Source: JACDAN01 sp963834825 (GTDB lineage: Bacteria; Actinomycetota; Thermoleophilia; Gaiellales; Gaiellaceae). Taken from it: a stretch of DNA of 64,000 nt. The notes below the pieces were generated by a model, which saw only the letters and a list, made by a program, of their open reading frames with translations, ran no database searches and was not told where the DNA came from. A program made the translations under genes and the position numbers. Position 1 is the stretch's first letter; every line of letters starts with the position of its first letter. Positions 7,743 to 16,024 of the stretch are shown here, piece by piece. Where the stretch lies: contig CAWICZ010000010.1 of assembly GCA_963834825.1 (NCBI GenBank), positions 124,001 through 188,000 of the forward strand, given 5' to 3'.

Positions 7743-9152
7743 CTAGCAACCCAGGTGAGGGAAGCCCGCCCGTTCGCGTGCTAGGAGAGCACGGACACGG
7801 TCCACATGCCCCCAGGAGATCGGCGTCGCCCACACGGAGAAGATCCGCCAGGCGTCGGTGAACGCCGCGCCCTCGACGTCGGCCTGGCACCAGTCGAGCC
7901 CGCTTGCAGCGCAAGCCTCGAGGCCCGGGTCGAAGCTGGGCTCTCCTGCCGAGTCTGCAAGGGCCGCAGCGAGTCGTTCCAGCACCTGATTCGTCTCGGC
8001 GACGAAAGCCGCCGGCGGCATCGTCGTCTCGTTGTTCGGCGCCCAGGCGAAGCCGAACCGATCGGGTCCGGCCTGCGTCGCGGCGTAGCTCCGGAGGGCG
8101 TAGGTCTGCGACGAGACGAAGTGCCGCATCTGGTCACCCGAGACCATCGTCCACCCGAGCCCCGTCGGCCATTGCCAGCCGGCGTTCGCGATCGGCGTAT
8201 GGGTACGGCCCAGGAACGCCCGAGCGGCGCCGTAGCGCGTCGGGGCCACGAGGCCCAGGCGCGCGGCGTGCTGGAGGTACTCGTTGAGCTGGTCTCGCCG
8301 AGTCGCGGCCGGCGCGCCCGTGACTCCCCAGAGGCGCGCGTCGCCGTAGACCTCCTGTCCCCAAAATCGGACCGCCCGGTCCATGTCGCGCCAGAAAGGC
8401 GTGTCCGCGAACCAGGCTTTGAGCGTCGACTTGTACAGCGACGCGTCGTAGGTCGCGTGCTGGACGCCGATCACGAACACGGCACCCTTTGCGGGGCGCC
8501 CATCCCCTTCGTAGAGGCCGCGGACGAACGCACGGGCATCCGCCCGCGCCGTTCCGAGCTTCCGGCGCACCGTGGACGGGAACTCGTTGACGGCCCAGGT
8601 GTCGCCGTTCGCGACGTCGTAGCCTGCGGCCGCCATTCGTCGCCGCGCCTCGACGCCGGCGTCGTACCACGTTCGCCCAGTCTCCTCGACCCAGCCCTGC
8701 CAGGCGGCCCAGTGGATCTCCGCCATCGCGTGGAAACGTGGGCCAAGCGCGCGGATCCGCCACGCCTGGTTCGGTCGCGCATTCGTCTTGTCGGAGACGA
8801 GCGGCGGAATCGAGATGTAGTAGTCGGCGCAAAGCGACTGCCTCTCAGCGAGCTTGGCGCCGAGGCGAAGCCAATCGCGGGCCGCGTAGAAGACGAGCTC
8901 GGCAGCACGACAATTCGGGATCGCGACGCGGCTGCCGCTGAGCCGGAACTGCGGCTTCCCGGTTCGGTAGCGACGATCGAGCGACGCTACGACCGGTGAG
9001 CCGGCGCAGTCCAGGCCAGCGAGCGTGCTTCCGCCAGAGGCCCGACAGCTTTTCGCCCCGGTCGTGACGGCGTCCGCGGTCGAGCCCGGCGCAAGCGCGG
9101 CCAACGCAGCCATGGCCGCCGTCAAGCACAAGCCCGACCCCAGGCGGTTCAT
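7743..9152 (-). CDS. Secreted protein of unknown function
   Basis: 469 residues with a Sec signal peptide (MNRLGSGLC start, hydrophobic core AAMAALAALAP, likely cleavage after STADA). The mature part is rich in Trp, Tyr, Arg and Ala, with several cysteines near both ends (for example CRASG, LDCAG, IPNC, LEACAASGLDWC), suggesting disulfides outside the cell. It has no transmembrane segment after the signal and no motif I recognise. The length and even composition look like a folded domain rather than low complexity. I assign no function. Confidence 0.82.
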   Translation of the reverse strand: MNRLGSGLCLTAAMAALAALAPGSTADAVTTGAKSCRASGGSTLAGLDCAGSPVVASLDRRYRTGKPQFRLSGSRVAIPNCRAAELVFYAARDWLRLGAKLAERQSLCADYYISIPPLVSDKTNARPNQAWRIRALGPRFHAMAEIHWAAWQGWVEETGRTWYDAGVEARRRMAAAGYDVANGDTWAVNEFPSTVRRKLGTARADARAFVRGLYEGDGRPAKGAVFVIGVQHATYDASLYKSTLKAWFADTPFWRDMDRAVRFWGQEVYGDARLWGVTGAPAATRRDQLNEYLQHAARLGLVAPTRYGAARAFLGRTHTPIANAGWQWPTGLGWTMVSGDQMRHFVSSQTYALRSYAATQAGPDRFGFAWAPNNETTMPPAAFVAETNQVLERLAAALADSAGEPSFDPGLEACAASGLDWCQADVEGAAFTDAWRIFSVWATPISWGHVDRVRALLARERAGFPHLGC

Positions 9153-9345
9153 CGTGCTGGACGATACCGACCGTTCAGCTGGGCGAGTGGAGCGTCATCG
9201 GCACGCTCCGGTCAACAGAAGCGCCCAGTCGTACGATGCGGTCGTGACTGAGCACGGGCTTGGCTCGTCGTGTTCATCTGGGCTCTCGGGCAAGACAAAC
9301 GTAGGCATTTCTGTACCTCGGCCTACACCCCGCGCCAGTTTTCCG

Positions 9346-9360
9346 CCTGGCCCCTGGACC
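9346..9360. repeat. Half copy of the GTCCAGGGGCC palindromic repeat
   Basis: CCTGGCCCCTGGACC matches one arm and the centre of the repeat at 60062-60084, read on the opposite strand. It sits seven bases past the dehydrogenase stop codon (9367). The rest of 9153-9345 shows only a weak GTAGGC/GCCTAC inverted pair and no gene. Confidence 0.5.
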
Positions 9361-9366
9361 TGGCCC

Positions 9367-10284
9367 CTAGCTGGGGTCGAGGGCGAACTTGATGCCTTCG
9401 CCGCCACGTGTGGCGGCGAAGGCGCGCTCCCAGTCGGCGAGCGGGACAAGCTCCGAGAGGAGCGGCTCGAGCTCGACCTTCCGTTCTTCGATCAGCTCGA
9501 GCGCGCGTTGCCACGAGAACGGGGTGCTGGCGAAGCCCGACGTGACGGTCAGCTCTCGGAAGCACACCTCGTCGAAGGGAAGCGCCACCGGCTTGCCCGC
9601 CAGGCCGATCTGGATGTAGCGGCCACCACGTCGCGCCGACTCGAGCCCGAACGTCATGCCCGCCTCGTGGCCCGAGCATTCGACAACGACATCGGCATCG
9701 ACAGGCGCACCGAGCCGCTCGCCGACGACGCTGGTCGCAAAGCCAAACCCGCGCGCGGCTTCGAGCCGGCGCTCGTCGCGCGGCGTTCCGCGCACGTGGA
9801 CTCGTGCACCGCACGCGTGAGCGACCTGGGCGGCGAGCAGCCCAACGGGTCCCGGGCCAACAACGACCACCTCGTCCCCCGCGCTGATTCGAGGCGGCTC
9901 GAGGAGCGAGTGGCAAACGCAGGCGAGCGGCTCGGCGAGCGCGGCGACCGAGGCATCGAGCCAGTCGGGGATCCGGTGGAGGCCGCGGGCCGGCAGCAGC
10001 ACCCGCGGGGCGAACCCGCCGTCGACGTGTGTCCCGATCGACCGCCGCTCGGGACAGAGGTTGATGCGGCCGGCGCGGCAGAAGGCGCACACCCCACATG
10101 TGGCGTAGTACGTCTCCGTGACGACACGCGCCCCGAGCCAATCCGGGTCGACCCCGTCCCCGAGCTCGACGACCGTGCCGCTGACCTCATGTCCGATCGT
10201 CACCGGGACGTCGGTTGCGTACTCGCCGTCGTAGATGTGGAGGTCTGTGCCGCAGATCCCGGCCGCTGCGACCTCGACGACCAC
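9367..10284 (-). CDS. Zinc-dependent alcohol dehydrogenase (MDR family); normal start codon missing
   Basis: A medium-chain dehydrogenase of the sorbitol/threonine dehydrogenase type. Visible motifs: GICGTD with the catalytic-zinc Cys, GHEVSGTVVE, structural-zinc cysteines (CGVCAFCRAGRINLC), and VVGPGPVGLLA for NAD binding. The first in-frame start, GTG at 10284, omits about 20 residues (AIVALAERPEPRPASGE, 10335-10285) that match the usual N-terminus. Between that GTG and the kinase stop at 10357-10359 there is no ATG, GTG, TTG or CTG in frame. Either a rare start is used or the start was lost. Last gene of the importer operon. Confidence 0.8.
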   Translation of the reverse strand: MVVEVAAAGICGTDLHIYDGEYATDVPVTIGHEVSGTVVELGDGVDPDWLGARVVTETYYATCGVCAFCRAGRINLCPERRSIGTHVDGGFAPRVLLPARGLHRIPDWLDASVAALAEPLACVCHSLLEPPRISAGDEVVVVGPGPVGLLAAQVAHACGARVHVRGTPRDERRLEAARGFGFATSVVGERLGAPVDADVVVECSGHEAGMTFGLESARRGGRYIQIGLAGKPVALPFDEVCFRELTVTSGFASTPFSWQRALELIEERKVELEPLLSELVPLADWERAFAATRGGEGIKFALDPS

Positions 10285-10356
10285 CTCGCCGCTCGCGGGA
10301 CGCGGCTCCGGCCGCTCGGCGAGCGCAACGATTGCCTGGGCCGGCGGCCAGCTTCG

Positions 10357-11298
10357 TCAGACCGAGCACAGCAGCTCCTCGACCTCGTCTTCGGTCGGCA
10401 TCTCGTCGGCGCAGCCGAGCCGCGTCGCGACCAGAGCGCCCGCCGCATTGGCGAAGCGGAGGACGCGCTCGAGGTCCCACCCGGAGAGCAGGCCGTGGCA
10501 GAGCGCTCCGCCGAAGGCGTCTCCTGCCCCGAGTCCGTTCAGGACCTCCACCTCCAACGCCGGCACGACCACCAGTTCGTCCGCCGTCGCCCCCAGCACA
10601 CCGCCGGCACCGAGCTTGACGACGGCCAGCTCGACGCCGAGGTCGAGCAGCGCCCGCGCGCACTCCTCCGGCGCAGCCTGCCGCCCGAGCACCACGGCAG
10701 CTTCCTCCCGGTTCCCGACCGCCACGGTCGCCCAGGACAACGCTTCACGGCCCCAGCGACCAGCCTCCTGAGCCGACGCCCAGAAGGTCGCCCGATAGTC
10801 AAGGTCGTGCACGGTGAACGGCCTCCGACCCCGGGCACGAAGCGCCTCGAGGGTCGTCGAGCGTGAGGGCTCCTCCGACAAACCGGTCCCGGTCGTCCAG
10901 AACACCGGCACGCGCGCGACCTCGTCGAGGTCCAGATCTCCACAGCCCAGCTGCAGATCAGGCGCGGTCGGCTCCCGGTAGAAGAGCAGCGGAAAGTCGT
11001 CGGGCGGATGGATCTCGCAGAACGCGAGCGGGGTGCGGAGCTCCGAATCCACCCCGACCCGGGATGCATCGACGCCGAACCCTGAAAGCGCCTCGCGTAC
11101 GTACGAACCAAAGCCGTCGTCGCCGACCTTCGTCACCACCGCGGCGCGCCGACCCAGCCGAGCCGCCGCCACGGCGACGTTCGTCGGGCTCCCGCCGAGC
11201 AGCTTGCGAAACGACCGCACCGACCCGAGAGGCACGCCGATCTGCTCCGGGTAGAGGTCGACCGAGACCCGGCCGACCGTCAAGACCTCCGGGGTCAC
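10357..11298 (-). CDS. iolC: PfkB-family sugar kinase, IolC-like (5-dehydro-2-deoxygluconokinase type)
   Basis: A 313-residue ribokinase-fold kinase. The N-terminal signature TVGRVSVDLYPEQIGVPL and GGSPTNVAVAAARLG are strongly IolC-like. The ATP and catalytic motif NGLGAGDAFGGAL near residue 250 supplies the base Asp. GTG at 11298 overlaps the upstream permease stop as GTGA. IolC phosphorylates 2-deoxy-5-keto-D-gluconate in inositol breakdown, but no iolB, iolD or iolJ gene is in the window, so the true substrate may be another keto-sugar acid. Confidence 0.85.
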   Translation of the reverse strand: MTPEVLTVGRVSVDLYPEQIGVPLGSVRSFRKLLGGSPTNVAVAAARLGRRAAVVTKVGDDGFGSYVREALSGFGVDASRVGVDSELRTPLAFCEIHPPDDFPLLFYREPTAPDLQLGCGDLDLDEVARVPVFWTTGTGLSEEPSRSTTLEALRARGRRPFTVHDLDYRATFWASAQEAGRWGREALSWATVAVGNREEAAVVLGRQAAPEECARALLDLGVELAVVKLGAGGVLGATADELVVVPALEVEVLNGLGAGDAFGGALCHGLLSGWDLERVLRFANAAGALVATRLGCADEMPTEDEVEELLCSV

Positions 11299-12290
11299 TC
11301 CGCGCTGGAAACGCGAGCGTAGATCGCCGTAAGGACGATGATGATCCCGCCGTAGATCACCTGACGCTGCCACTCCTCGGCGTTGAGCAGCGTCAGCAGC
11401 GACCCGAGCACGGTCAGGATCAGCACGCCGACGATCGTGCCGCTGTAGCTTCCCCAGCCGCCGAAGATCGACGTGCCGCCGATGACAACGGCCGCGACCG
11501 ACTGGAGCAGGTACGGGCTCGCGAGCCCGAGATCGGGATTGTTGGTGAAGCCGACGAGCAAGAGGCCGCCGAAGGCGCTGAAGAGACCGCAGAGCGCGTA
11601 GACGACCACGAGTACCTGCCAGACCCGCACGCCGGCGAGCCTCGCGGCGACGTCGTTGTCACCGACCGCGTACAGCATCCTCCCGTAGCCCGTGTAGCGC
11701 AGCCCGAGGATCAGCACGGCGGCGACGACCACCCAGAAGATGAGGTTGGCGGGCAGATAGTCGAAGAACCGGTCCGAGCCAAGGGTCGAGACGAAGCCGG
11801 GCACGACCTTCTCGAACGACCGCCCGGCGTAGATCGACAGCAGCCCGAACGTGACCGAGGAAGTGCCGAGGGTCATGATCAGCGGGTTCACTCGAAAAAC
11901 GCCGATGCCGATTCCGTTGGCGAGGCCGATCCCGAGGCCGACCGCGAGCCCGGCGAGGATGCCCTGCACCGTCCCGTCAACTCCCTGCCACGAGGTGGCG
12001 AACGCCGCAGCCGTCGCGGTCAACGCAACCGAGAGATCGACGCCGCCGGTCAGCATCACGAGCGTCTGGCCGGCCGCGATCATGCCGAGGGGCGCGGCGA
12101 CGAGGAACGTCGTCGAGAGCTGGTTCCAGGTGATGAACGGCTCTCCGGTCTCGTTGCGGTTGACGAGGTCGGTGAGCACGAACAGGAGCACGAGGACGCC
12201 GACGAGGACGATGACCGGGTTGTCCACGAGAAACCGCTGGACGGTTCTCAACCGGTTCTCGCGATCGAATGCCTCAGGGACAGCGGTCAC
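11295..12290 (-). CDS. Sugar ABC transporter permease, RbsC-like
   Basis: A 331-residue membrane protein with about eight to ten hydrophobic segments and the BPD_transp_2 signatures GQTLVMLTGGVDLSV and GGTSIFGGWGSYSGTIVG. It forms the membrane pore of a CUT2-type sugar or cyclitol importer together with the next permease. GTG start overlaps the stop of the upstream permease (GTGA at 12290-12287). Confidence 0.93.
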   Translation of the reverse strand: MTAVPEAFDRENRLRTVQRFLVDNPVIVLVGVLVLLFVLTDLVNRNETGEPFITWNQLSTTFLVAAPLGMIAAGQTLVMLTGGVDLSVALTATAAAFATSWQGVDGTVQGILAGLAVGLGIGLANGIGIGVFRVNPLIMTLGTSSVTFGLLSIYAGRSFEKVVPGFVSTLGSDRFFDYLPANLIFWVVVAAVLILGLRYTGYGRMLYAVGDNDVAARLAGVRVWQVLVVVYALCGLFSAFGGLLLVGFTNNPDLGLASPYLLQSVAAVVIGGTSIFGGWGSYSGTIVGVLILTVLGSLLTLLNAEEWQRQVIYGGIIIVLTAIYARVSSAE

Positions 12291-13291
12291 GACCGCGTCT
12301 TCCTCGTCAGCAACCCGCCGATGATGACGACAAGGATGATCAACACGCCCTGGTAGACGTTCGCGTAGTTGGGATCGGTGCCGCGCAGCAGGAGGATGAT
12401 CTTCGAGAGGGTGAGAACGTAGGCGGCGGCGATGACACCGACAAGGCCGCCGACGCCGCCGAGCAGCGAGACCCCGCCGAGCACGACGGCAGCGACGCTG
12501 TTCAGCGTGTAGGTCGTACCGGAGTTGGGGTCGCCGATCCCGGAAGACGCGGAGAGGGCCAGGCCTCCCAGGCCCGTAAAGATGCCGGCGAGCATGTACG
12601 CGCCGATGCGCGTCCGAGCGACGCCGATGCCGCTGAGATAAGCGGAGTTGCGGTTCGAGCCGACCGCGTAGATGGCGAGCCCTGGACGAAGCCAGCGCAG
12701 CGGCACCCAGATGAGCAGTAGCGCGGCGAAGACGGCGATGCCCGCGTTCGGAATCCCGGTCGAGCCGAGGTCGCCGATCGCCAGATCCGAGTAGTCGATC
12801 GGTACACCTCCGCCGGGGATCTCCATGATCCAGAGCGCGACGCCTTGCCAGACGAAGAGCATCCCGAGCGTGACGACGATGTCGGGGATGCGGGTCAGCG
12901 TGATGATCGCGCCGGTGAACCCGCTCGCAAGCGCCGTCAGGACGAGGAGCAGGAGCGAGAACGCGAGCGCCTGACGGAAGCTCATGTCGACCATCTCCCG
13001 CGCCGAGAGCACGTTGACGACGCCCATCAGCGAGCCGATCGAGAGGTCGATCCCGCCGGAGATGACGACGACGGCCTGCGCCATCGCCGCGAAGCAGAGC
13101 GGTAGCGCGTCGATGGCAAGGGCCTGGAGGTCGAACTCGAAGTTCTGCTGCGACAGCGAGCGCCAGTACGGAACCATGGCGATGAGCACGAGCCAGACTG
13201 CGATCGTCCAGCCGTGCAGGCGTAGTGCCCGCCGCCAGGGCGCTGCGCCCCGAAACTCGAGCTCCGTGGCGGTGACGGGCGCCGTCGTCAC
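12287..13291 (-). CDS. Sugar ABC transporter permease, RbsC-like (second)
   Basis: A 334-residue CUT2 permease with the family motif QAVVVISGGIDLSIGS and the later GGVSLLGGVGGLVGV. Two distinct permease genes imply a heterodimeric channel, unlike the homodimer of RbsC. It overlaps the ATPase stop (GTGA at 13291-13288), so translation is coupled. Confidence 0.93.
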   Translation of the reverse strand: MTTAPVTATELEFRGAAPWRRALRLHGWTIAVWLVLIAMVPYWRSLSQQNFEFDLQALAIDALPLCFAAMAQAVVVISGGIDLSIGSLMGVVNVLSAREMVDMSFRQALAFSLLLLVLTALASGFTGAIITLTRIPDIVVTLGMLFVWQGVALWIMEIPGGGVPIDYSDLAIGDLGSTGIPNAGIAVFAALLLIWVPLRWLRPGLAIYAVGSNRNSAYLSGIGVARTRIGAYMLAGIFTGLGGLALSASSGIGDPNSGTTYTLNSVAAVVLGGVSLLGGVGGLVGVIAAAYVLTLSKIILLLRGTDPNYANVYQGVLIILVVIIGGLLTRKTRS

Positions 13292-14799
13292 GCGGCGGTC
13301 TCGCCGAGCTCTAGTCCATGCATGGCCTGGAGCAGCCTGGCCTCGTCCGCTGCCGCCCCGGCCAGCTCGGCGGTCACGCGACCACCGTAGATCGTCAGCA
13401 CCCGGTCGCAGACGAGCGGAAACTCGGCGAGCTCGGAGCTGAAGAAGAGGATTGCGGCACCGTCCGTTGCCAGCTCACGTAGCAGGGCATACACCTGGCG
13501 CTTCGTGCCCACGTCGATCCCACGGGTCGGGTCGTTGCAGAGCAGCACGGCGAAGCCCGATGCGAGCCAGCGGGCGATCGTCACCTTTTGCTGGTTGCCA
13601 CCGGACAGCCGTCGAACCTGCCGGGCGGCGCGCATGTCGATCTGAAGCGCGTCGACTGCTCTCTGCACCCGCTTGCCTTCCTCGCGCATGTTGATGGGGC
13701 CCCAGCGCAGCGGCGTGTTGTAGAGCGGCGCGGCCACGTTCTCGCGCACGGATCGCTGCGGCAGGAGAGCGAGCAGCCGGTCCGGCGGCACGAGCACGAC
13801 CCTCCGCCGGATGGAGTCGTAGGGATGGCGCGGGCGAAAGGCCTTTCCGTTCACTCGGAGCTCGCCGCTCTCGAGCTTTCGCTGACCGGCAAGCGCTTCG
13901 AAGAGCTCGTCCTGCCCCTGGCCCTCGAGCGCGGCCAGGCCCAGCACCTCTCCCGCGCGGAGCGTGAGCGAGATCCCCTGCACGCCGCCGACGCGAAGGT
14001 CGTCCACCTCGAGTACCGCCGCCTCTTGGGCCTCCTCGGCCTCGGGAGCAGGCGGCTCGGCCTCGTCGACCTTGGCGGCCGCCGCTTCGGCGCGGGCCGC
14101 CTCCGGCCCGAGCATGATCTCGACGATTCCCGCCTCTCCCCCTTCCTGCGGAACCATCGTTCCCACGTCCCGCCCGTCGCGCAGGATCGTCGCTCGATCG
14201 CATGTCGCGATCACCTCCGCCAGGCGATGCGTGATGAAGAGCACGGAACGGCCGTGGTCGCGCCGCTCGCGCATCACGTCGAAGACGCGCCCTGCAAGAT
14301 CCGAAGGCAGGGCGGCGGTGATCTCGTCCAGGATCAGCAGCTGCGGGTCGTGGGTCAGCGCGCGCGCCAGGTCGAGCATGCGGAGGATCGGCAGCGGAAG
14401 GTCGCCGACGAGTTCCCGGAAACTGACCTTCAGATCCATTGCTGCGAGCTGGGAACCGACTGCGTCGGTAGAAGAGCCGGTCAGGCGCAGGTTCTGAGCG
14501 ACCGTGAGATCGGGCACGAGTGCGGGATCCTGGAAGACCGGCGAGAGCCCGAGCCGCGCGGCGTGCATCGGCGAGCGGGCTCGCGTGTCACGGCCGGCCA
14601 TGGAGATCGTGCCGGTGTCCGGCCGAGTCACGCCCGTGAGGCACTTCACGAGCGTGCTCTTGCCGGCGCCGTTCGCTCCCAGGAGCGCGTGCACCTCGCC
14701 CGCGGAGACGGAGAGATCGGCGGAGCGAAGGGCAACCACCGGCCCGTAGCGCTTCGCGACTCCGCGCACCTCGAGGAGCGGCGTCGCCTTGTCGCTCAC
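13288..14799 (-). CDS. Sugar ABC transporter ATP-binding protein, RbsA-like (two NBDs)
   Basis: 503 residues with tandem nucleotide-binding domains. The first has Walker A GANGAGKST (about 41-49) and LILDEI. The second has the degenerate LEGQGQDEL in place of Walker A and the signature LSGGNQQK near residue 395, as is normal for RbsA/MglA/XylG. An Ala/Glu-rich linker (about 240-265) joins the domains. GTG at 14799 starts 15 bases after the hairpin that separates it from the binding-protein gene. Confidence 0.95.
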   Translation of the reverse strand: MSDKATPLLEVRGVAKRYGPVVALRSADLSVSAGEVHALLGANGAGKSTLVKCLTGVTRPDTGTISMAGRDTRARSPMHAARLGLSPVFQDPALVPDLTVAQNLRLTGSSTDAVGSQLAAMDLKVSFRELVGDLPLPILRMLDLARALTHDPQLLILDEITAALPSDLAGRVFDVMRERRDHGRSVLFITHRLAEVIATCDRATILRDGRDVGTMVPQEGGEAGIVEIMLGPEAARAEAAAAKVDEAEPPAPEAEEAQEAAVLEVDDLRVGGVQGISLTLRAGEVLGLAALEGQGQDELFEALAGQRKLESGELRVNGKAFRPRHPYDSIRRRVVLVPPDRLLALLPQRSVRENVAAPLYNTPLRWGPINMREEGKRVQRAVDALQIDMRAARQVRRLSGGNQQKVTIARWLASGFAVLLCNDPTRGIDVGTKRQVYALLRELATDGAAILFFSSELAEFPLVCDRVLTIYGGRVTAELAGAAADEARLLQAMHGLELGETAA

Positions 14800-14813
14800 G
14801 GCGTCAGAACGAG

Positions 14814-14843
14814 ACGGAGGGGGCGGCGTGCCGCCCCCTCCGT
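14814..14843 (-). terminator. Strong intercistronic hairpin (attenuator-like)
   Basis: A perfect inverted repeat with 14-base arms, ACGGAGGGGGCGGC and GCCGCCCCCTCCGT, around a GT loop. It lies between the binding-protein gene and the ATPase gene. No U tract follows in the direction of transcription, so partial termination or 3' protection of the binding-protein mRNA is more likely than full termination. That would make the binding protein in excess of the channel, as is common in such operons. Confidence 0.75.
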
Positions 14844-14859
14844 GAGTTGCGAGCGTGGG

Positions 14860-15927
14860 TTAGGGACCCTTGCACGCCTTGTACTGCGCCAGGCTGTACG
14901 TCGTCCACGGCGAGATCTGGAGCTGTGCGCTCGCATCCGCGGCCGCGCCCGGCTGGGCGAACCTGTTGATCTTGGCCTTGTCGGCGGGCCAGGTCCAGAC
15001 GTCCGGCTTCAGCTTGACCCACCTAGGCACGGACTGCTTGTTGAGCGCCCGCAGCGCCACCGCCAGACCGACACCGCCGATCGACGACGGGTTCGTGACG
15101 GCCGCGCCCCGCAGGCCCGGGTAGCGGGCCTTGACCTGGCGAATGAAGCCGAAGTTGTCCGCCCCGACAATCGGGACGTACGGCTTCCGCGCGGTCTTGA
15201 AGGCGTTGACCACCGTGTAGTCGATGCCGGAGGTCCAGACGCCGTTCACCCGCTGGCCAGAGTTCAGAAGGTCGAGCATCTGCTTCCCACCCGGCGCGAA
15301 CTGCCACCCGGTGAAGACCGACTTCACGACCCTGATGTTCGGGTACTTGCGCTTCGCCTGCAGGAACCCCTTGTGCCGATCGGTGTCGGCCGGCACGCCG
15401 GCGATGCCCCGCATCTCGACCACGTTGCCGCGGCCGCCCATCCTCTTGAAGAGCCACTCGGCACCGACGCGTCCGTAGGCGACCTGATCGTTCGTCGCGT
15501 TGTAGACGCCCGGCGCATTGACGTACTGATCGATGAACACGACCGTGATGCCGCGAGCCCGTGCCTGAGCTGCGATCGGCTTCAGCGCGTTCGCATTGGA
15601 CGGGTTGATGATGATTGCGTTGACCCCGGCCGAGATCATCGTGCGAATGTCCGCGATCTGACCGGCGGTGTCGGTCTGTCGGTGGGCAATCCGCAGCGAC
15701 GACACCTGACCGCTCTTCAAAGCCTGCGCCTTGATCGAGCAGATCATCCCCTCGCGCCAGCCGTTGCCGACCAACGTATTGGAGACACCGATCGTGTATT
15801 GCGCCGGTGCGGTCGTCTTTGCCTGACCCGTCGCGGCGAAGGCCGTGACGATCAGGCCCAACACAGCGAGCGCCGTGAAGGCTCCCGCTATTCGACCCCT
15901 TGGCCCGCCAAAAACGCGAGCTCTCAT
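14860..15927 (-). CDS. Periplasmic sugar-binding protein, RbsB-like (CUT2)
   Basis: 355 residues. A Sec signal (core FTALAVLGLIVTAFAATG) precedes a periplasmic-binding-protein fold of the peripla_BP_4 type, with IGVSNTLVGNGWREG at the start, the hinge motif IIINPSNANALKPI, and GVWTSGIDYTVVNAF. The start ATG at 15927 has a strong GGAGGAG ribosome site. Binds and delivers the sugar or cyclitol to the two permeases. Two palindromes lie just upstream of its ribosome site. Confidence 0.92.
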   Translation of the reverse strand: MRARVFGGPRGRIAGAFTALAVLGLIVTAFAATGQAKTTAPAQYTIGVSNTLVGNGWREGMICSIKAQALKSGQVSSLRIAHRQTDTAGQIADIRTMISAGVNAIIINPSNANALKPIAAQARARGITVVFIDQYVNAPGVYNATNDQVAYGRVGAEWLFKRMGGRGNVVEMRGIAGVPADTDRHKGFLQAKRKYPNIRVVKSVFTGWQFAPGGKQMLDLLNSGQRVNGVWTSGIDYTVVNAFKTARKPYVPIVGADNFGFIRQVKARYPGLRGAAVTNPSSIGGVGLAVALRALNKQSVPRWVKLKPDVWTWPADKAKINRFAQPGAAADASAQLQISPWTTYSLAQYKACKGP

Positions 15928-15946
15928 ACTTCTCCTCCTTTTGACA

Positions 15947-15974
15947 TGCGCAAAATTGCGCAGACCACAGGTCT
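15947..15974 (-). promoter_or_regulatory. Adjacent operator-like palindromes in the leader of the binding-protein gene
   Basis: TGCGCAA-AA-TTGCGCA (15947-15962) and AGACC-ACA-GGTCT (15962-15974) abut each other. On the minus strand they fall between a possible -35/-10 pair (TTGCAT, then TTAGCT 18 bases later) and the ribosome site. A repressor bound here would cover the transcription start; the ROK protein upstream or a LacI-type protein elsewhere could be that regulator. Confidence 0.6.
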
Positions 15975-16024
15975 AGCTAACACCCCTTTGCGGCCTGGAT
16001 GCAAGCTTTTGGTGCGACGCGGCA

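Noticed and set aside
9153..9345. Possible truncated gene from GTG 9243 (TEHGLGSSCSSG)
   Set aside because: The frame is short, has no ribosome site and no recognisable motif.
9025..10866. A 613-codon plus-strand open frame across the dehydrogenase and kinase genes
   Set aside because: It is antisense to two clear enzyme genes, is rich in Arg/Pro/Asp as expected for the reverse of GC-rich codons, and shows no domain.
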